Shown: positions 1-12,070 of the stretch, one piece after another
How the letters are laid out: every line of letters begins with the position of its first letter
Numbering within the stretch: the stretch's first letter is position 1
NCBI GenBank assembly: GCA_024364805.1
Contig: CM044518.1
Coordinates: 22,452,667-22,479,098 of the forward strand
From: Euprymna scolopes
Lineage: Eukaryota; Mollusca; Cephalopoda; Sepiida; Sepiolidae
DNA: 26,432 bases
Direction of reading: 5' to 3'
Program-made: the position numbers and the translations under genes
Notes under the pieces: generated by a model
Seen by the model: only the letters and a program-made list of their open reading frames with translations
Told to the model about the DNA's origin: nothing
The model's database searches: none

Positions 1-53
1 ATATATATATATATATATATATATGGAGAGAGATAGAGGGAGAGGGGGAGAGA
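1..53. repeat. (AT)n plus purine-rich microsatellite
   Basis: Twelve AT units are followed by a GA-rich purine run ending near base 53. The left edge is cut by the window, so the true length is unknown. Confidence 0.95.
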
Positions 54-539
54 TTTATGTTATTTCTGTTGTATTTGCAATGATCGTTATATGCGTGTGT
101 GCCTCTGAGATCGAGGCGTATGTACATAATGTATTTTATCATTGCGCTTGTTTTGGCAGTAGTTGTTTGAATGCTGGTCGTATTTTCGTGCAAACATGAT
201 CTCGGTAGGAGACGTTGCTTCAGGGGTAATAGGGTTCGGTGTGATTCTGTAAACCTGTATAAACTGTTGTAAGGCCTTATCTTAAGGTGCTCCCGAATAA
301 ACTTCTGTTTTGTGGAACAAATGGATTCGTCTTCTTGGGCTTCGCGTTTTATTTAATGTAGGGTAACTGGTAGTTCTTAAATCACGTTAACTAGCGAAGC
401 GAATTATACCTTCCTTATTTCCTAAAAACTGGCTCTGCATTGGGTTTCAGTTACAATTTGGTTGTTGCCATCCTACATTAACCCAAGCCCGCTGAGAAAA
501 TTCAGGAAAATATTTTTTTTCCATACAGTTTAAGTGCTT
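54..539. other. No gene seen; possible poly(A) signal and short inverted pair
   Basis: No coding signal is recognised here. An AATAAA hexamer lies at 296-301 with a T/G-rich stretch just after it, which could be a + strand polyadenylation site of an LTR or transcript. TGTAGGGTAACTGG at 357-370 and CATCCTACA ending at 477 form a short inverted terminal pair about 120 bp apart. That is too short for a normal LTR. The stretch adjoins the 3' side of the gypsy-like fossil on the - strand and may include its damaged flank, but I cannot delimit an LTR. Confidence 0.35.
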
Positions 540-1961
540 GTTTTTCTGTAGAAAACGATTCTACTTTTTGGCAAAAGGTGTTGATCGGTATATCCCACAT
601 ATTAAATTCCTGAAACCAATCGGTCTTAAAAAATGTTCTGTTTTCTTTAGCATTAATAATTTAAGTTTTTTCGGTGTACCATTAAAAGTGACATTTGCAG
701 TTAGTTCTCCTTCCAAATTTATTTTTTCTCCAGTTATCGTTTTTGCTTACTTGCCAGTTTTATGCATAGTCAGCCTATTTAAAATTTTCAACGTCTGGAA
801 ATCTATTATCGATAAGTCCGACCCTGAGTCTAACTGTAATCTAACGTCCTTGTTTAACATTCTAAGACGTATTTCCGACTGTTATTTCCGTCTTTCTTCT
901 TCATTCCCGTCTGTTGAGCCCGAATTGTACTTTTCTTCTGTCATTTGCAGTGTCAGAGTTTGTGTCCTATTTTCTGCAATTAAAACATTCTTTGGTACGA
1001 AAAAGGCAATCCTTTGAGCAATGCCAGTTTCAGCAGCGAAAACTAGGGGTTGAAGGCTCCTGGGTAGTTTCTATTTTGTGTTCCAGTGGAAGATAACGGC
1101 TAGTATCCGTTTTGTGTTTGGAGAGTACCCCTTAGTTCTTCTCCGTGTGTTCTTTATGTGTGCAATACCAGTTTTCTCGATGTTCTTTGAATCCTTATTG
1201 ATACTAATCATTCTTTGGCAATCTTCAGCCAGCTTTTGTACAGTTTAGCCAAGTTGACTTTCCAGTTTTGACAAAACTTTTCGACGGATCTCAGAGTCTC
1301 TTGTCGAAGATAACCCCTGGACGAATATGAGACACATGAAATCATCGGCACTCAATTCTGACAAATTAAATCGTCACAGCGTTTGTTAACAATCGAGGCG
1401 AAAGTCAAGTAGTCCCCATCGTCTTTTTTCGTAAGGTTTAAGCATGTCCACCGTCTGTGGAACAGCGACGATTTTGAACTAAATAGTTTAGTTAGTCGTC
1501 CAACGGTTGCCGTAAACGTCAGATCGCTAGTCTTTTGTAGCAAGATAGTCGCCTAATATGCCGTGTTTCGTAGCCCCTAATTTGCTGAGTAACAAACTGT
1601 CTTCTTTTTGGTATGCCCAATTTCCACCGTCGATATTGCACAGATCTTCATAATGTCTGAAATACGTTTCAAATGTTTGAGTTTCTTCAGGACTGTAGAT
1701 GAAATTATTTATTGTACTTAGCATCGCACTCTGGGAAAGCGTTGTATCGCTCTCCGTAGTTTGATTCTTATTCATTAAAACCTGTATTAGTGATTCAGTT
1801 ACCTCTTTCTGCTCTGTTTGCAATGCAAAATGTATGTCATCAGCCTTTTTTTGCATTTGGATCATTCTTTGGGCTGTGTGCTGTAGTCTATCGGCAGCTC
1901 TTCTTTGCTGGTCTATTTGAAATTCAATTAGACGGGTTATCGTCTCTTTCACATCTTCCAT
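540..1961 (-). mobile_element. Fossil Ty3/Gypsy-like LTR element: gag and protease
   Basis: This is a broken retroelement remnant on the - strand. The gag-like part starts at an ATG at 1961. It opens with a Gln/Arg-rich, probably coiled-coil segment, then a body with FETYFRHYEDLC and LLLSKLGA typical of Gypsy-type gag. Further along, near 985-1030, comes a CFNCRK-type nucleocapsid zinc-knuckle remnant. An aspartic protease follows with the family signature LDSGSDLSII around 784-839 and a recognisable body to about 540. No reverse transcriptase or integrase follows before the window edge, so only the 5' third of the internal region is present. It carries at least several breaks and looks old. 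No convincing LTR pair was found. The family call rests on the gag and protease motifs; a finer clade cannot be given. Confidence 0.8.
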
Positions 1962-3239
1962 TGTGTCTCTTTATTGTATTTTCTGGAAGAGAATTATTTT
2001 ATTCTTTTAATGGTATTTATAACTTAAACGGAAGTCACAGCAAGGGGAAAATATAATTTGTGGGCTCCTCAGTAGTTGTACCAGAAGTACAAAAATTATA
2101 GATTAATTTTGCATACACTTATTTTCTCGTTGACATGTGTTTTTGTCTCTGATATTCAAATAGTTCGGAAATGGGTACATATTTTTGTTTTACCGTAGAG
2201 GAAGAGAAATCGTACAATATACTACATACACCATTAAATATACAATACGATATAAACTATACAATATTACATATGTGATGTAAAATATACGATATACCCC
2301 ATGCAATGTAAAATATACAAGTAGGTCTCTGTTAAGCAAAGTTAAAAAAAAACCGTCCCGGGTTTCAGTTTTCAATAATATATATCGTTATGCGAGCAGT
2401 ATTTTCCTCACTCCGCTGGCGAGCAAATGTTATACCAACCGAAAAGAGTATTCTTTTTACAGTGCTTTAAAAATTGATATGCACGACATGCATGCAGTTG
2501 TAAAACAAGGAGTTGGACCAAAAAAAATATTTTTTTTTTTTAGTCATAAAAAATGGCTTCCCAGCCCGTAAAACGAATATTTGACTTAACACTGTCCCGT
2601 TCTTTTTTCCTCTCTCAGTATAGTTCAAATAAACAACTAGTCGGTCACAATAACCACTTTGTTAGGAAACAAGAATGCATTTCCAGAAATTCCGTAACAG
2701 AAAATAAATCTTCAACATAAAGTCCATATGTAATTCGAAGAAACAATTGCGTTTACCCGTTTGCGACAAATTAAATCAAGATTGCTTTTTTTTTCTTTAT
2801 TTAGCAAGCATGAAAAAAGATTATACTTACATTTTCTTGGAGTAGATAAATTTAAGTGTAGACTTTTTATGTTTCAATTTTCGTCGTTGAACTTTTGAGA
2901 TTGCGCTGTAACTTAATGAGTTTGGAATTGAATATTTTATACAGTTGGCGAGGTGAAGATTTTGCGCGTGAGTGTGTTTTACAAAACATGTTTTACATCC
3001 TTGTCACCATTGTAGTTGAGTCGAGAAAGGTGAATGTAGAAAAATACGGCGACTGGTGAGAATACTAAAAACATTTATATCCAGAACAGGGTTACTGATA
3101 GAGGAAGATTAGTATATCCGTGGGTAGTCGTCTCTGTACGACATCCGGATAGCTCTCGTTGAGCGACCTATACTTGCTGCTTATGTGGCTAATCGATAAG
3201 TCCATCTTAGTGATTATAACGGTGGGTATTCCCCCACAA
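1962..3239. other. AT-rich stretch with a degenerate simple repeat, no gene
   Basis: The first ~130 bases would be the leader of the gag-like fossil. Bases 2208-2320 are a degenerate ATACA/TATAC-type repeat, which produces a short spurious frame on the - strand. Homopolymer A and T runs occur near 2520-2545. I see no exon, RNA gene or element in the remainder. Confidence 0.5.
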
Positions 3240-4570
3240 CAATAAGTATGCCCTGTATTAAAGAAATATTGTAATCGTTCATCACCCTTTAACTACAGGC
3301 CACTAAATCTCCTGTTTGTCAAGAGTAAGTTGAAGAAATATGTATTAAATATAGACGTAATGAATTATATCAGTAAAAATAAAGTCCTTAGTGGCACAAC
3401 AATACGGTTTCCGTTCTGCTAGATCTACAGCAGATATGCTTACATTTATATCTCATAGTATTATGAAATCTCTTGCCGGCGGCGTTCTTTCTAGGGCAAT
3501 TGTTCTTGGCCTATCACACGCCTTTTTTAGGGTATGACATAAAGGTTTCCTTCACAAGATCTCCTGCTATGGTATACATGGAAATGTCTTCTCAATTATG
3601 AAAGCATTACACTCTGATAGGTTCAGAAGAGTAGTAGTTGATGGGCAGAAATCAGAAGCTCACAGTATTAAAGCTTGAGTCCCTTAGGAGTCCATACTGG
3701 GCCTAAGTATCTTCCTGATCTACATTAATGATCTTCCAAATCACACCCTTACATTATTCGTACATTTATGATGATGCCACTGCTATATATGGTAGCACGT
3801 CTAAGACCGTAAATGACCAAGTTCTCTGATTCTCTCTCCTCTGATCTTGAGCACGTGTTATAATGGGGAAAGAAGTATCTGGTTACTTTTAAAGCATCTA
3901 AAAACCCAGCGTTTATCTTTACATTATTAACGCTCTGATACTCATCTGACACCAATTAAGATGAACGGGTCTCGTCTTTCGAAGGCCTCATGTTATGACA
4001 AGCTTCTGGGATTGACGTTTACTCCTGATCTGAAATGAAACACAGGCATCAAATCCGTTGCCAAGAATGCTGGAAAAGTGGTGGGGTACTTCTATCGATC
4101 CAGTAGATATTTCACTGCTGATGCAATTCCCTCTATATTTAAGAGCCAGGTATGTCCAAGGACGGAGCATTGTTGTCAGATGTCGGTAGGATCTGCCAAA
4201 AAGGACTTATCCTTAATTAATAGAGTTTAAATATAATTCTTAGCCTCGAAGGAGATTGCGTTTCTCTTCCCTGGAACCGCTTTCTCACGGAAGCGATGTT
4301 GAGAGTTTGCCTTTGCTTTATCCTGATTTTCCTGGTAAGTGACTTACTGAGCGTCAATCTATAACCCCCTCACCAACTTTAACAAGAAACACTCGTCTAG
4401 CTGAAAGCACTATCAATAAGTATTCACTCTTTATATATAATTAAACCTAAACGTAGATTTCATGAACAAAGTTTCTTCCTTAGAACTGCACGCCTGTGGA
4501 AGTTTCTTCCGTTTTCCTGCTTTCCAGCTAATTACAATATTGCTGTCCTCAAGTTCAACGAGCCGTTTCA
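3240..4570 (+). mobile_element. Decayed LINE, CR1/Jockey-type reverse transcriptase
   Basis: Scattered over the three + frames is the C-terminal half of a non-LTR retrotransposon ORF2. In order I read: the N-terminal RT segment around 3283-3400; QQYGFRSARSTADMLT at about 3398-3445; HKGFLHKISCYGIHGNVF near 3540-3595; VVVDGQKSEAH near 3630; GLSIFLIYINDLPN at 3700-3741. The catalytic box at 3767-3793 reads YDDATAIYG where the family has YADD. The thumb follows near 4000-4200, then the C-terminal tail RTARLWKFLPFSCFPANYNI at 4482-4545. Stops and frame changes are frequent: for example TGA replaces the expected Trp codon before HKGF, and a stop lies in the VPQGS-like box. No endonuclease domain is seen, so it is 5' truncated. 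This is an ancient dead copy. The tail motif fits CR1/Jockey-like LINEs; the exact clade is uncertain. Confidence 0.88.
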
Positions 4571-7500
4571 CTTAGAATAACAACTTTAGCGAGTTGCATT
4601 ACTAACGGTAACTTTATTGTCCAATTGACTACTGTACACACTTTAAGCCTTATCCTCGACTAGCCTCTTGACTTTGGCAAGTTGGTCGCCTATGTAAAAA
4701 ATATATATATGTAACCAATGTAACTTAAAACTTGTTGCATATATTCACGGCTCTGGAATTACCCCCCGCCTATGTATAAGAAACAAATACGTAATAAAAC
4801 AGAATTCTTTTAGCGATAAACGCTTATGTCATTCGACCCTGTCTTAACAGATATACAAGGAACTCAGACACCTAGAGTTTGTTCAATTTCCTTCCTCTGT
4901 GCCAGCGTTTTTTTCTACAGGATAAAAACATATTTTTATAATGTTCATAGATTACAGTATGGCCTCATGTGATGTCTAATCTTGTGTATATTTTATAACT
5001 GCACATAGATGTTAACAGTAAATACACACATTAGTAGTCCCGTTCATGTATTCGCACGAACACGCGTTTTTTTTTATATAAGTATATTATGGAGAGCGTC
5101 GCTTTTAAGATAGGTAGGGGCTTCTATATTAATAAACTTAGTGCCAACTTGGTCTGCACTTATGTTGAGGCAAACGCACATTTAAATGAAGACACATATT
5201 TTAAATGCGAAAACTGTCGGCACACAAATATCGATAGGTGTTTACGTATAGAGTGAATATTATAATTTGATAAAAAATATGGCCGATGAAACATGTAGTT
5301 CCCCCGTCTCTCTCCCTCCTTCTATATTTTCCCTTTCACTCCTTTACTCTCTCTTTCTCAACTGAAAGAGAGAATTGAAATATTATTGAATTGTTGAAAC
5401 AGTTGAAGCTTGCATTCTTGGGTCGGCGGATGTGACATGGCTTGCGTCTGGTTTCAACTGTTATTTACAAAATATTATTCTCATTGTTAAATCTGAAATA
5501 AATTATATATATGTTTATACAAATGCATTTGTCCGCTATTATTGTATAACCGTTAAATTATATCATGCCATTAATGCTGAGGATGGAAAGATGTTTGTGA
5601 CGACGCAATGAGGAAGCGACCCATGCCAGCCAGTTATAGCCGACGACATCTCGACCTTTTGGGTTGATGTTTTCATGGGTCTATATTGATATATTGTCTT
5701 ACACCCGGGAAGCTGGTTGCGTTCCCAGTACGTTCCTCAACCAAGTACCCGTTCTTGGAAAACGCTAGTGCCTTAAATACGCACCCTTTTATCAGCTATG
5801 TTTTCTATTTTATTCTTAACGGTTTTATATGTTACCTATAATTAAAAATGTTTAAATCAGGAAAAATATTCATTAACCAGTAATTTTGGAAATAATTATG
5901 AATGTATACTTTGTCTTAGGTCATAAACCACAATCATTTTGAGGATCGGAGAAATCGATGCCCCTCACTTCATTCAGAATCTGTTAGGTTTAGCCGGCCT
6001 AGAAATGTTTAATAAATAACATCAGGTAGTCTGTAGCTTGATTTTTATTATGTGGACCCAAATTTAGTAGTAAATCTTTTAAACAGTTTTATATATGCAA
6101 AAAATCGAATGAAAAATTCTGGTTGTTTTACATTCAGAAAAAAATATCGTCACACTAGTGCGTCCGATTATGTTCGCTTTAATAACTCGACCATAGTGAT
6201 GAATAACTGCTATGAATAGATTATTTTTCTGACTAATAGTTAGGATCCTAGCAACCCGATAGATCTATTGGATATAAAAACGAGCATATTTGATAGCATA
6301 TATTATACATTATGTAAAGTAGCTGAATATCTATATGCTGAGCTTAGTGTAAACGAATGTAATATGTACAACGTATGGCCATAGGTATTATTGTAAAATT
6401 TAATTCCTACCATTTTAGTAAACCGATTTTATATGATAAAATCTGCCCATTATAATGTAGTCCTCGATGGCTGAATATTTTACCAACATTTTTTTTGCTG
6501 TAAGTTTACAACAGTCCATTTATTATCTTTTATTTTAGGGAATCTTAAAAAATCGACTTTTTCCATATAAGTGTATCGTAGGTATGATTGGCTATCTAAT
6601 TCTGTGTTTACCGTTGTTTCTTTTACATATTATAAACATTTTTTAAATGATGAACTTAATGACATATAGAATGGTTTGGTCTAAATGCTAGTCTTAATAT
6701 TCGAATGTATTTGAATGTATTATTAATATGTTGTATAGAATGCAGGCACGCCCCACAGGCTAGAAAATGTCTGATATCTTCCCGTATTCTACGCATAGAG
6801 TGATCTTACCTGTGTGCTAATGTATCAAGCACTGGACTTTTACTGAATGCAATAGCAGAAAAAAGAGTTTCGAATTTAATACGTCAAACGTTGCTGGGTT
6901 AGCAACTCTTTCTATCCTTTGACCGCAATCTTATTCCTGTGTTTGTGTTTTAAATGCTACAAAGGAACCTGTCGCAAAGAAACAAGTTTCACTTGTTCTT
7001 CTTTAGAAAGTATGCTCGACCACTTTGAAAAGCGGAAAAACATATTTCCTAAATATAAGCTTCTCAAAGCCGCCATGTTTCTACTTAAAAATATATTTTC
7101 TAAGCACTTGCTTTAGAATACCCCCATTTCCCTGCTCTCTCCTTATAATATTTGGATAAATCTTTCTTCTAATGTACGTTGCATTAGCAAGATACTTTGT
7201 CTAAACTGAATATAAATTCTATATATTTTTCGTGAGCAATTCATGAAACTATTCATGACTTATGAGAATATCGATGTAAATGCAGAGACTACACATGTAA
7301 CCTTAAATATCTCTCATTATTTTAGCGTAATTCTCCTTGATGCTAATTGTTTTGTAATCTGCAGTTATCAGTAATGGTTCTGTTTTATGTGTCAATTTCT
7401 TAGACGTACGTAAACAGTTTTATGATTCTCTTCTTTTTTTCTGGCAATCGTTCATGTAACTCTTTACATTCTGACTTATTATTTTTTAAATGTTTTATTT

Positions 7501-7689
7501 TATTGTTCCTATTGGCGTTGTCTCTCGCTGCGATGCTCATTTTTTTAAATATTCTGACTTATTCAATTTTTCAAATATTTTTGTGCAGTTTTCTAAGTTT
7601 ATCGAATCCCTTCTCCCTTGTTTACTTTCTACATAGAGTCGAAAAATAATGTATTTGGAGTTTAATCCGTTTGAATTGTCAGTAGTTTC
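4571..7689. other. Unassigned AT-rich intergenic DNA
   Basis: I recognise no gene or element in these 3.1 kb. A pyrimidine-rich run of C/T lies at about 5300-5360. Bases 5590-5770 are noticeably richer in CpG and GC than their surroundings and contain an ACACCCGGGAAGCTGG segment, but I cannot assign them. Short open frames at 6919-7116 and 7422-7649 are T-rich, lack recognisable motifs and are probably chance. Confidence 0.5.
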
Positions 7690-10330
7690 TTCGGCTTTCT
7701 GATCGAAGTTCACGTGTTCTTCGTTAGTTGATTTTGTGAACGATCCAAATATCTTATAGCGATTCTTTTAATTGAATTCCTAGTGTATGATTGTGTTTAT
7801 AATAGTTTCCCCCTATTCCCCAGTGGACTTTTCCACGTTTCTTTTTTAGTTTCTGTAGATTTAATGATGTTAGCATGGAGCACGCTAGCATATTTGCAAG
7901 CGTCATTCTTACTGAGCGCATTAAACTCTTAAACTTTCTTAATCTTGTCCTTTTCTTTTTCCTCCACATTTGCATCAGCTGACACTAGTATATACGTCAT
8001 TGAATTCTATCGTCTTTTTTCAAAGAAATAAATCTAGTGCCCTCCCTTTTCCTCATATTATCACATTGGATATTCACATGCTACAATAATTTTACATGTT
8101 AGTATGCACTAATCCCTCGGGAAACTGCTCCTTCGATTTTTCACGTAATTCTAACCCGCCTTTCTTGCATATATACTTATGTAAATTTCTTGCAACATTG
8201 TCAAGATATATCTTGCATTTTTTATTGAGCTAATTTCGCAAAACAGACTAGGCATTGTACATTCTCACTTGCCTGCAATTTAATCAATCTGATGCTTTAC
8301 ATAATTTTTACAGCGCCCTTGCTGCTTTGCGGCACATATTAGAACGTCTATCTCTACCTCCAAGAAAGATTTTGAAAACAGCAGCCAGGTTATTTTCTAG
8401 AAGAACTCTACTCATTTATCTATGCGTTATTATTATTAATCTCAATTTACTTGTTTTCTATTTTTAGTTCATTTATTGCAGTAAGTTTCTTTCTCTCTTA
8501 GCATTTCTCTTTCTTGACGTTTTCTGTAATTTTGACACGCCCTTTTAAAGCTTTTCTATACAGTAATAGATGTACACTGTCTGATTATTTTGGTCTTTTA
8601 CACGTCGCTTTTCATCTATTAGTCCTCGTAATCCATAATTTCTTTCGGATAAACTTTATTTTTGAATGAAGCGCTTTATTCATTGTGATCATTTTTATTG
8701 TCTTGCTGTCCTTATTCGTCAGCTCATTGCATTTTCTTGGAATAATAATCGCATTATATCGAAATATAGTGAATGCTTATGTGTTTATAGCGGATATTCT
8801 GTGTTTTCTAGGCCATCTTTACAATTAATACAAAGTGTTGTTGTCTCCTGCATACTTTTCTTTTTATTTCCCTCATTTCAGCTCATTTTTATTATATCTA
8901 ATTCAACAAGTCTTAAATATGTGTATCCTTCTTCTTAGCGTCTTTTAGCATTTTCTCATTTCAAATGTACACTCTATTATTTTAAATAATTTTCCCATTT
9001 TCGGTTGCAAGGCGCCACATTTCTTTATGCCAAATTCCAAAGCAACGCCATTCTCCACATTTGAACCTCTCTTAAATTATATTTCGCTGCCATTCGTCTT
9101 TTGCATACAAAGTTAATCATCCATAAATAATCAATCGCTGCATGCTTCTTTCCCAAAAAACCTCACACATTCACCCTATTACATACATTTCCCTACATTA
9201 CTTAGACAAGCTATGTAGAAGAAAAAGATATGTTTAAGGTAATCTATCCAGGGCATACATAGATTTGTGAATCTTCTCTTGCAATCCAGAAATACTGTCT
9301 TATCAATAAGACGTTGATCAGTTATCTCTTTTATTTTCCGTCTACATCTCTTTTGTTCTTCCGGTAAGATCCCTTGCTATTTCAAGTCTTTTTAAATGTC
9401 ATCTGCTAAAATTTATATCAGAAGTTTCTACATCAGTGGAAGGCGGGTGATGGGCCAATAATGATGAATGTATCCTACTGTCCATTTTTCCGTTCGTGCT
9501 CCATTTACGAATTACATCTTTTTTCAACATTTCATCAATTTGAGATGTAAACCTTCTATGGGAGCTGGTAAAGATGTTTACCAAATACCTAGATAGACCA
9601 TCTCGCATACGAACCTTCAAATTCGGAATTGTCTTACATTGTTTACTCACTTTGTTCTTGTTCAATTTCGGCAGGTGTTCAGATTGCTTTAACTTACTTT
9701 CGATTTCATTCTTCACATCTTCCAAAAACTATTTTTTTTTTAGATTTTTGTATAATCAACATATCATTAAACCACTTACTTTGACTTTGGTACTCATTTG
9801 CATACATTGACAGTCAATTTCGTCCTTAAATTGCCACTTATCGTTGTTTTTTGCAGTGTATTTCACTTTCGCGAATTTTACTAGCATTCTTCTTTGATAG
9901 CGAATCTTTTAGACTTTGTACTTTTCTGCAAGTTGTTTGAATGTCTCTGACTCCATCGAACTATTACAACAAAGTTTATATTTTTTCTAATTTTTATGTG
10001 ACTTGTTATTCTTCTTTTAAACCTTGATGCATTTCTATTAAAGCGTTAACATTAATTCAGTCATAATTTTCTCGGAACACAAACACCCCGATAATGTTAT
10101 TATTGGCTCTCAAGGAGCTTTTTACACAGGCCGTAAAAGTGTTTTTTTTCTTTGAAAACAACATGTGGCATTCCCTGGAAGCTGAGTGAACACATCTTCC
10201 CAGATTTCCAGTAATGTTTACCTATTTCAATAAAATTTCCAGATGAAATTGCGTTATCGCGATAGCCACTCACCACTGATTTCTCGCTGGTTGCGGCCAT
10301 TGGTTTCCAATGAAATTCGCGTTGCAATAA
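7690..10330 (-). mobile_element. Nearly full ORF2 of an R4/Dong-like LINE, decayed (copy B)
   Basis: On the - strand, collinear pieces of one LINE polyprotein run from about 10330 down to 7690. An N-terminal piece (KEKKHFYGLCKKLLES) lies near 10110-10165. The RT starts near 9725 with KVSKQCKTIPNLKVRMRDGL. Next come the WPITRLPLM segment (9435-9470), GILPEEQKRCRRK (9335-9373) and FTNLCMPWIDYL (9240-9278). The catalytic region reads LTLYAKDE (9094-9117), followed by ALEFGIKKCGAL (9009-9046). The thumb has MITMNKALHSK (8663-8698). The zinc-finger and linker region shows NVARNLHKYICKKGGLEL (8135-8185). The endonuclease-like end has ADANVEEKEKDKIKK (7931-7976) and YTRNSIKRIAI (7757-7790). The family has a PD-(D/E)xK restriction-like endonuclease at this place. 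Many stops and frame changes make it dead. The assignment to an RLE-type LINE is firm; the R4/Dong clade is inferred. Confidence 0.85.
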
Positions 10331-10559
10331 GACTCCTTAGATACCCAGTTCACTTGTCTTGCGGATATCTTGTCATATTTATCTTTTACGATTTTCCTCC
10401 CCCCTCATACTTCTCGACTTCCTTGATATCAATCTTGGAGGGGCGATGGGGCGTTACTGCGGATAAAGGTGCGAGCCGAGAACACATATATTCAGTTCCC
10501 TGTAAGGCTTATTCATATATTGCCTTTGCAGTAGCTCTTATTCGCACAGATGACTCATT
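10331..10559 (-). other. Spacer between two LINE pieces
   Basis: This lies between the C-terminal end of copy A and the N-terminal piece of copy B and most likely holds the 3' untranslated tail of copy A. A comparable spacer of about 260-280 bp separates the matching parts of copies D and E at 19911-20180 on the + strand. It contains no independent coding signal. A long + strand frame over this region is antisense noise. Confidence 0.5.
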
Positions 10560-11985
10560 AGTCTCGCATTCCAATGTTTTACTTAACGTTTCAGCTGTTT
10601 TTTTTTTATTTCAAAGTTTTTTTTTCAGAATTATTCCTAGTGTTCCGACTATTGTAGGTATTATCTTGAGATTCTTGATCATCCATATTCTTTTAGGTGT
10701 TTGTCTCGCTCTGCGTATTTGCTCCGTTCCACATTTTCTTTGATATTAACCTTGTGGGCAGCTGAAAAAGCAAAGTCTACAATTTACAGGCTTTTGTTTC
10801 TGGTTAATTATTACGACATCCGGAATTACTGCTTGAGTGGGTCGATCTGTTTTATGGCCACCTTATCAAGGATTTTCTGATTCCAGTGTTCAAGTTCAAG
10901 TTGTTGGATTATGCTTCTACCACTTGTATGTGCGTTCGGGATGTTGTTTGCATAATTCTTAGTGTACTTCTATCTCCACTCGGTCGTGCCGGTTTTTGTA
11001 TTTCTTTTCAGCTAGCTTGCTGCATTCAATAACTATATGGTTTATCGTTTCCCATTTTTTTCGAAAGAATATGCATTTGCAGTTTTTCTGTGTTTTGTAC
11101 ATACTTTCTAATGATGTAGGGCGCTTTTATTGAGTTATCATGTACTGCTATTATTAATGATTCTGTTTCTCGGTTTTCGTGTGTTTTCGACGTGTTTTTT
11201 ATTCCAAACTTTCGTCACTCATGAATCTTCCGTGTAGTTTTTTTCATTTTCCATTTTACTTTTCTTGTCTTGATATGTGTCTCTTTGCTTCCTGTTTTGT
11301 TACTTTTTTCTGTGTCCCTCCCTGCTATAACAACCCTTTCGGTGCGCTGCATTATGAATTTTTCTATTCTTTTTTTTGTCATTCACACAGTCTTCTATGC
11401 ATGGCAGTCCTCTCCCGTCACGTTTCTTTTTACGTAAAGTCGATAAACATTGTCCTTTGGGGTAGCACATTGTGCATGGTAATGAGTTTCCTGGTCTTCT
11501 CATCTAGGTGTTTCAGATCTTCTTGTATCCACATTATATAACTTACTAGTATACTGCCTAGATATTTATACGTTTTATCACGTTCCATCTATATAATTTA
11601 ATTTAAAGAAGTGTTTTTTTTTTCTCCTGGAGTATTCTTTTTCAATTTTATTTTTCTGTGGCTTCGATAGTGTTTACTCACAGAACTCTCAAGTGTTTAT
11701 AGGCGTCTGTTCACGTTGTGCCGTCATCACCGTTTGGGTGGGTGGTTTTACCGTTTCTTACAACGAGTAGTGCACACTTTTACATACCAAATTCCATTTG
11801 CACATCTTGCCTGAAGATATGGGTGGTGTATATTAGTGCCTCTAGTTCTTTTCGATCCTTGCAAAAAGTTGCAAATCGTCCGTGTAAACCACCTGGTTCA
11901 TTTTTTTTACCTGTATTACAGAAGATATATTCGGCTTTGAACTTTCTCAGTATAATGGCAATAGGCATCATCATCAGTAGCATCA
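10560..11985 (-). mobile_element. 3' half of an R4/Dong-like LINE ORF2, decayed (copy A)
   Basis: Reading the - strand from 11985, the RT palm appears first: VVYTDDLQLFA (11862-11895, the catalytic DD box), then ELEALIYTTHIF and VQMEFGM (11780-11850). The thumb has DEKTRKLITMHN (about 11465-11500) and GRGLPCIEDCVNDKK (11380-11425). A zinc-finger linker (YVQNTEKLQMHILSKK, 11050-11105) leads into KYKNRHDRVEIEVH, then PDVVIINQKQKPVNC (10780-10825), which fits the PD...(D/E)xK endonuclease of RLE-type LINEs. The C-terminus has NLKIIPTIVGTLGII (10640-10690) and KTAETLSKTLEC (10575-10610). Stops and frame shifts are common, but long stretches stay readable, so it may be somewhat younger than copy B. 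The 5' end stops at a trinucleotide microsatellite. Confidence 0.85.
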
Positions 11986-12034
11986 CCATCATCATCATCA
12001 TTATTTCAATTATTAATATTATTATTATTATTAT

Positions 12035-12066
<32 letters not shown>

Positions 12067-12070
12067 TGGT
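11968..12070. repeat. Compound trinucleotide microsatellite
   Basis: Runs of CAT, then ATT, then AGT units occupy these bases (TAA and CTA type on the - strand). It directly borders the 5' end of LINE copy A. The poly-Ile, poly-Ser and poly-Leu runs in translated frames here are artefacts of the repeat. Confidence 0.97.

Noticed and set aside
538-1017. 159-codon + strand frame
   Set aside because: It is antisense to the protease and gag end of the gypsy-like fossil, and its hydrophobic Phe/Ser-rich composition is typical of such shadows.
10243-10743. 166-codon + strand frame with apparent membrane segments
   Set aside because: It is antisense to LINE copy A's C-terminus and the following spacer; the - strand has the family motifs.
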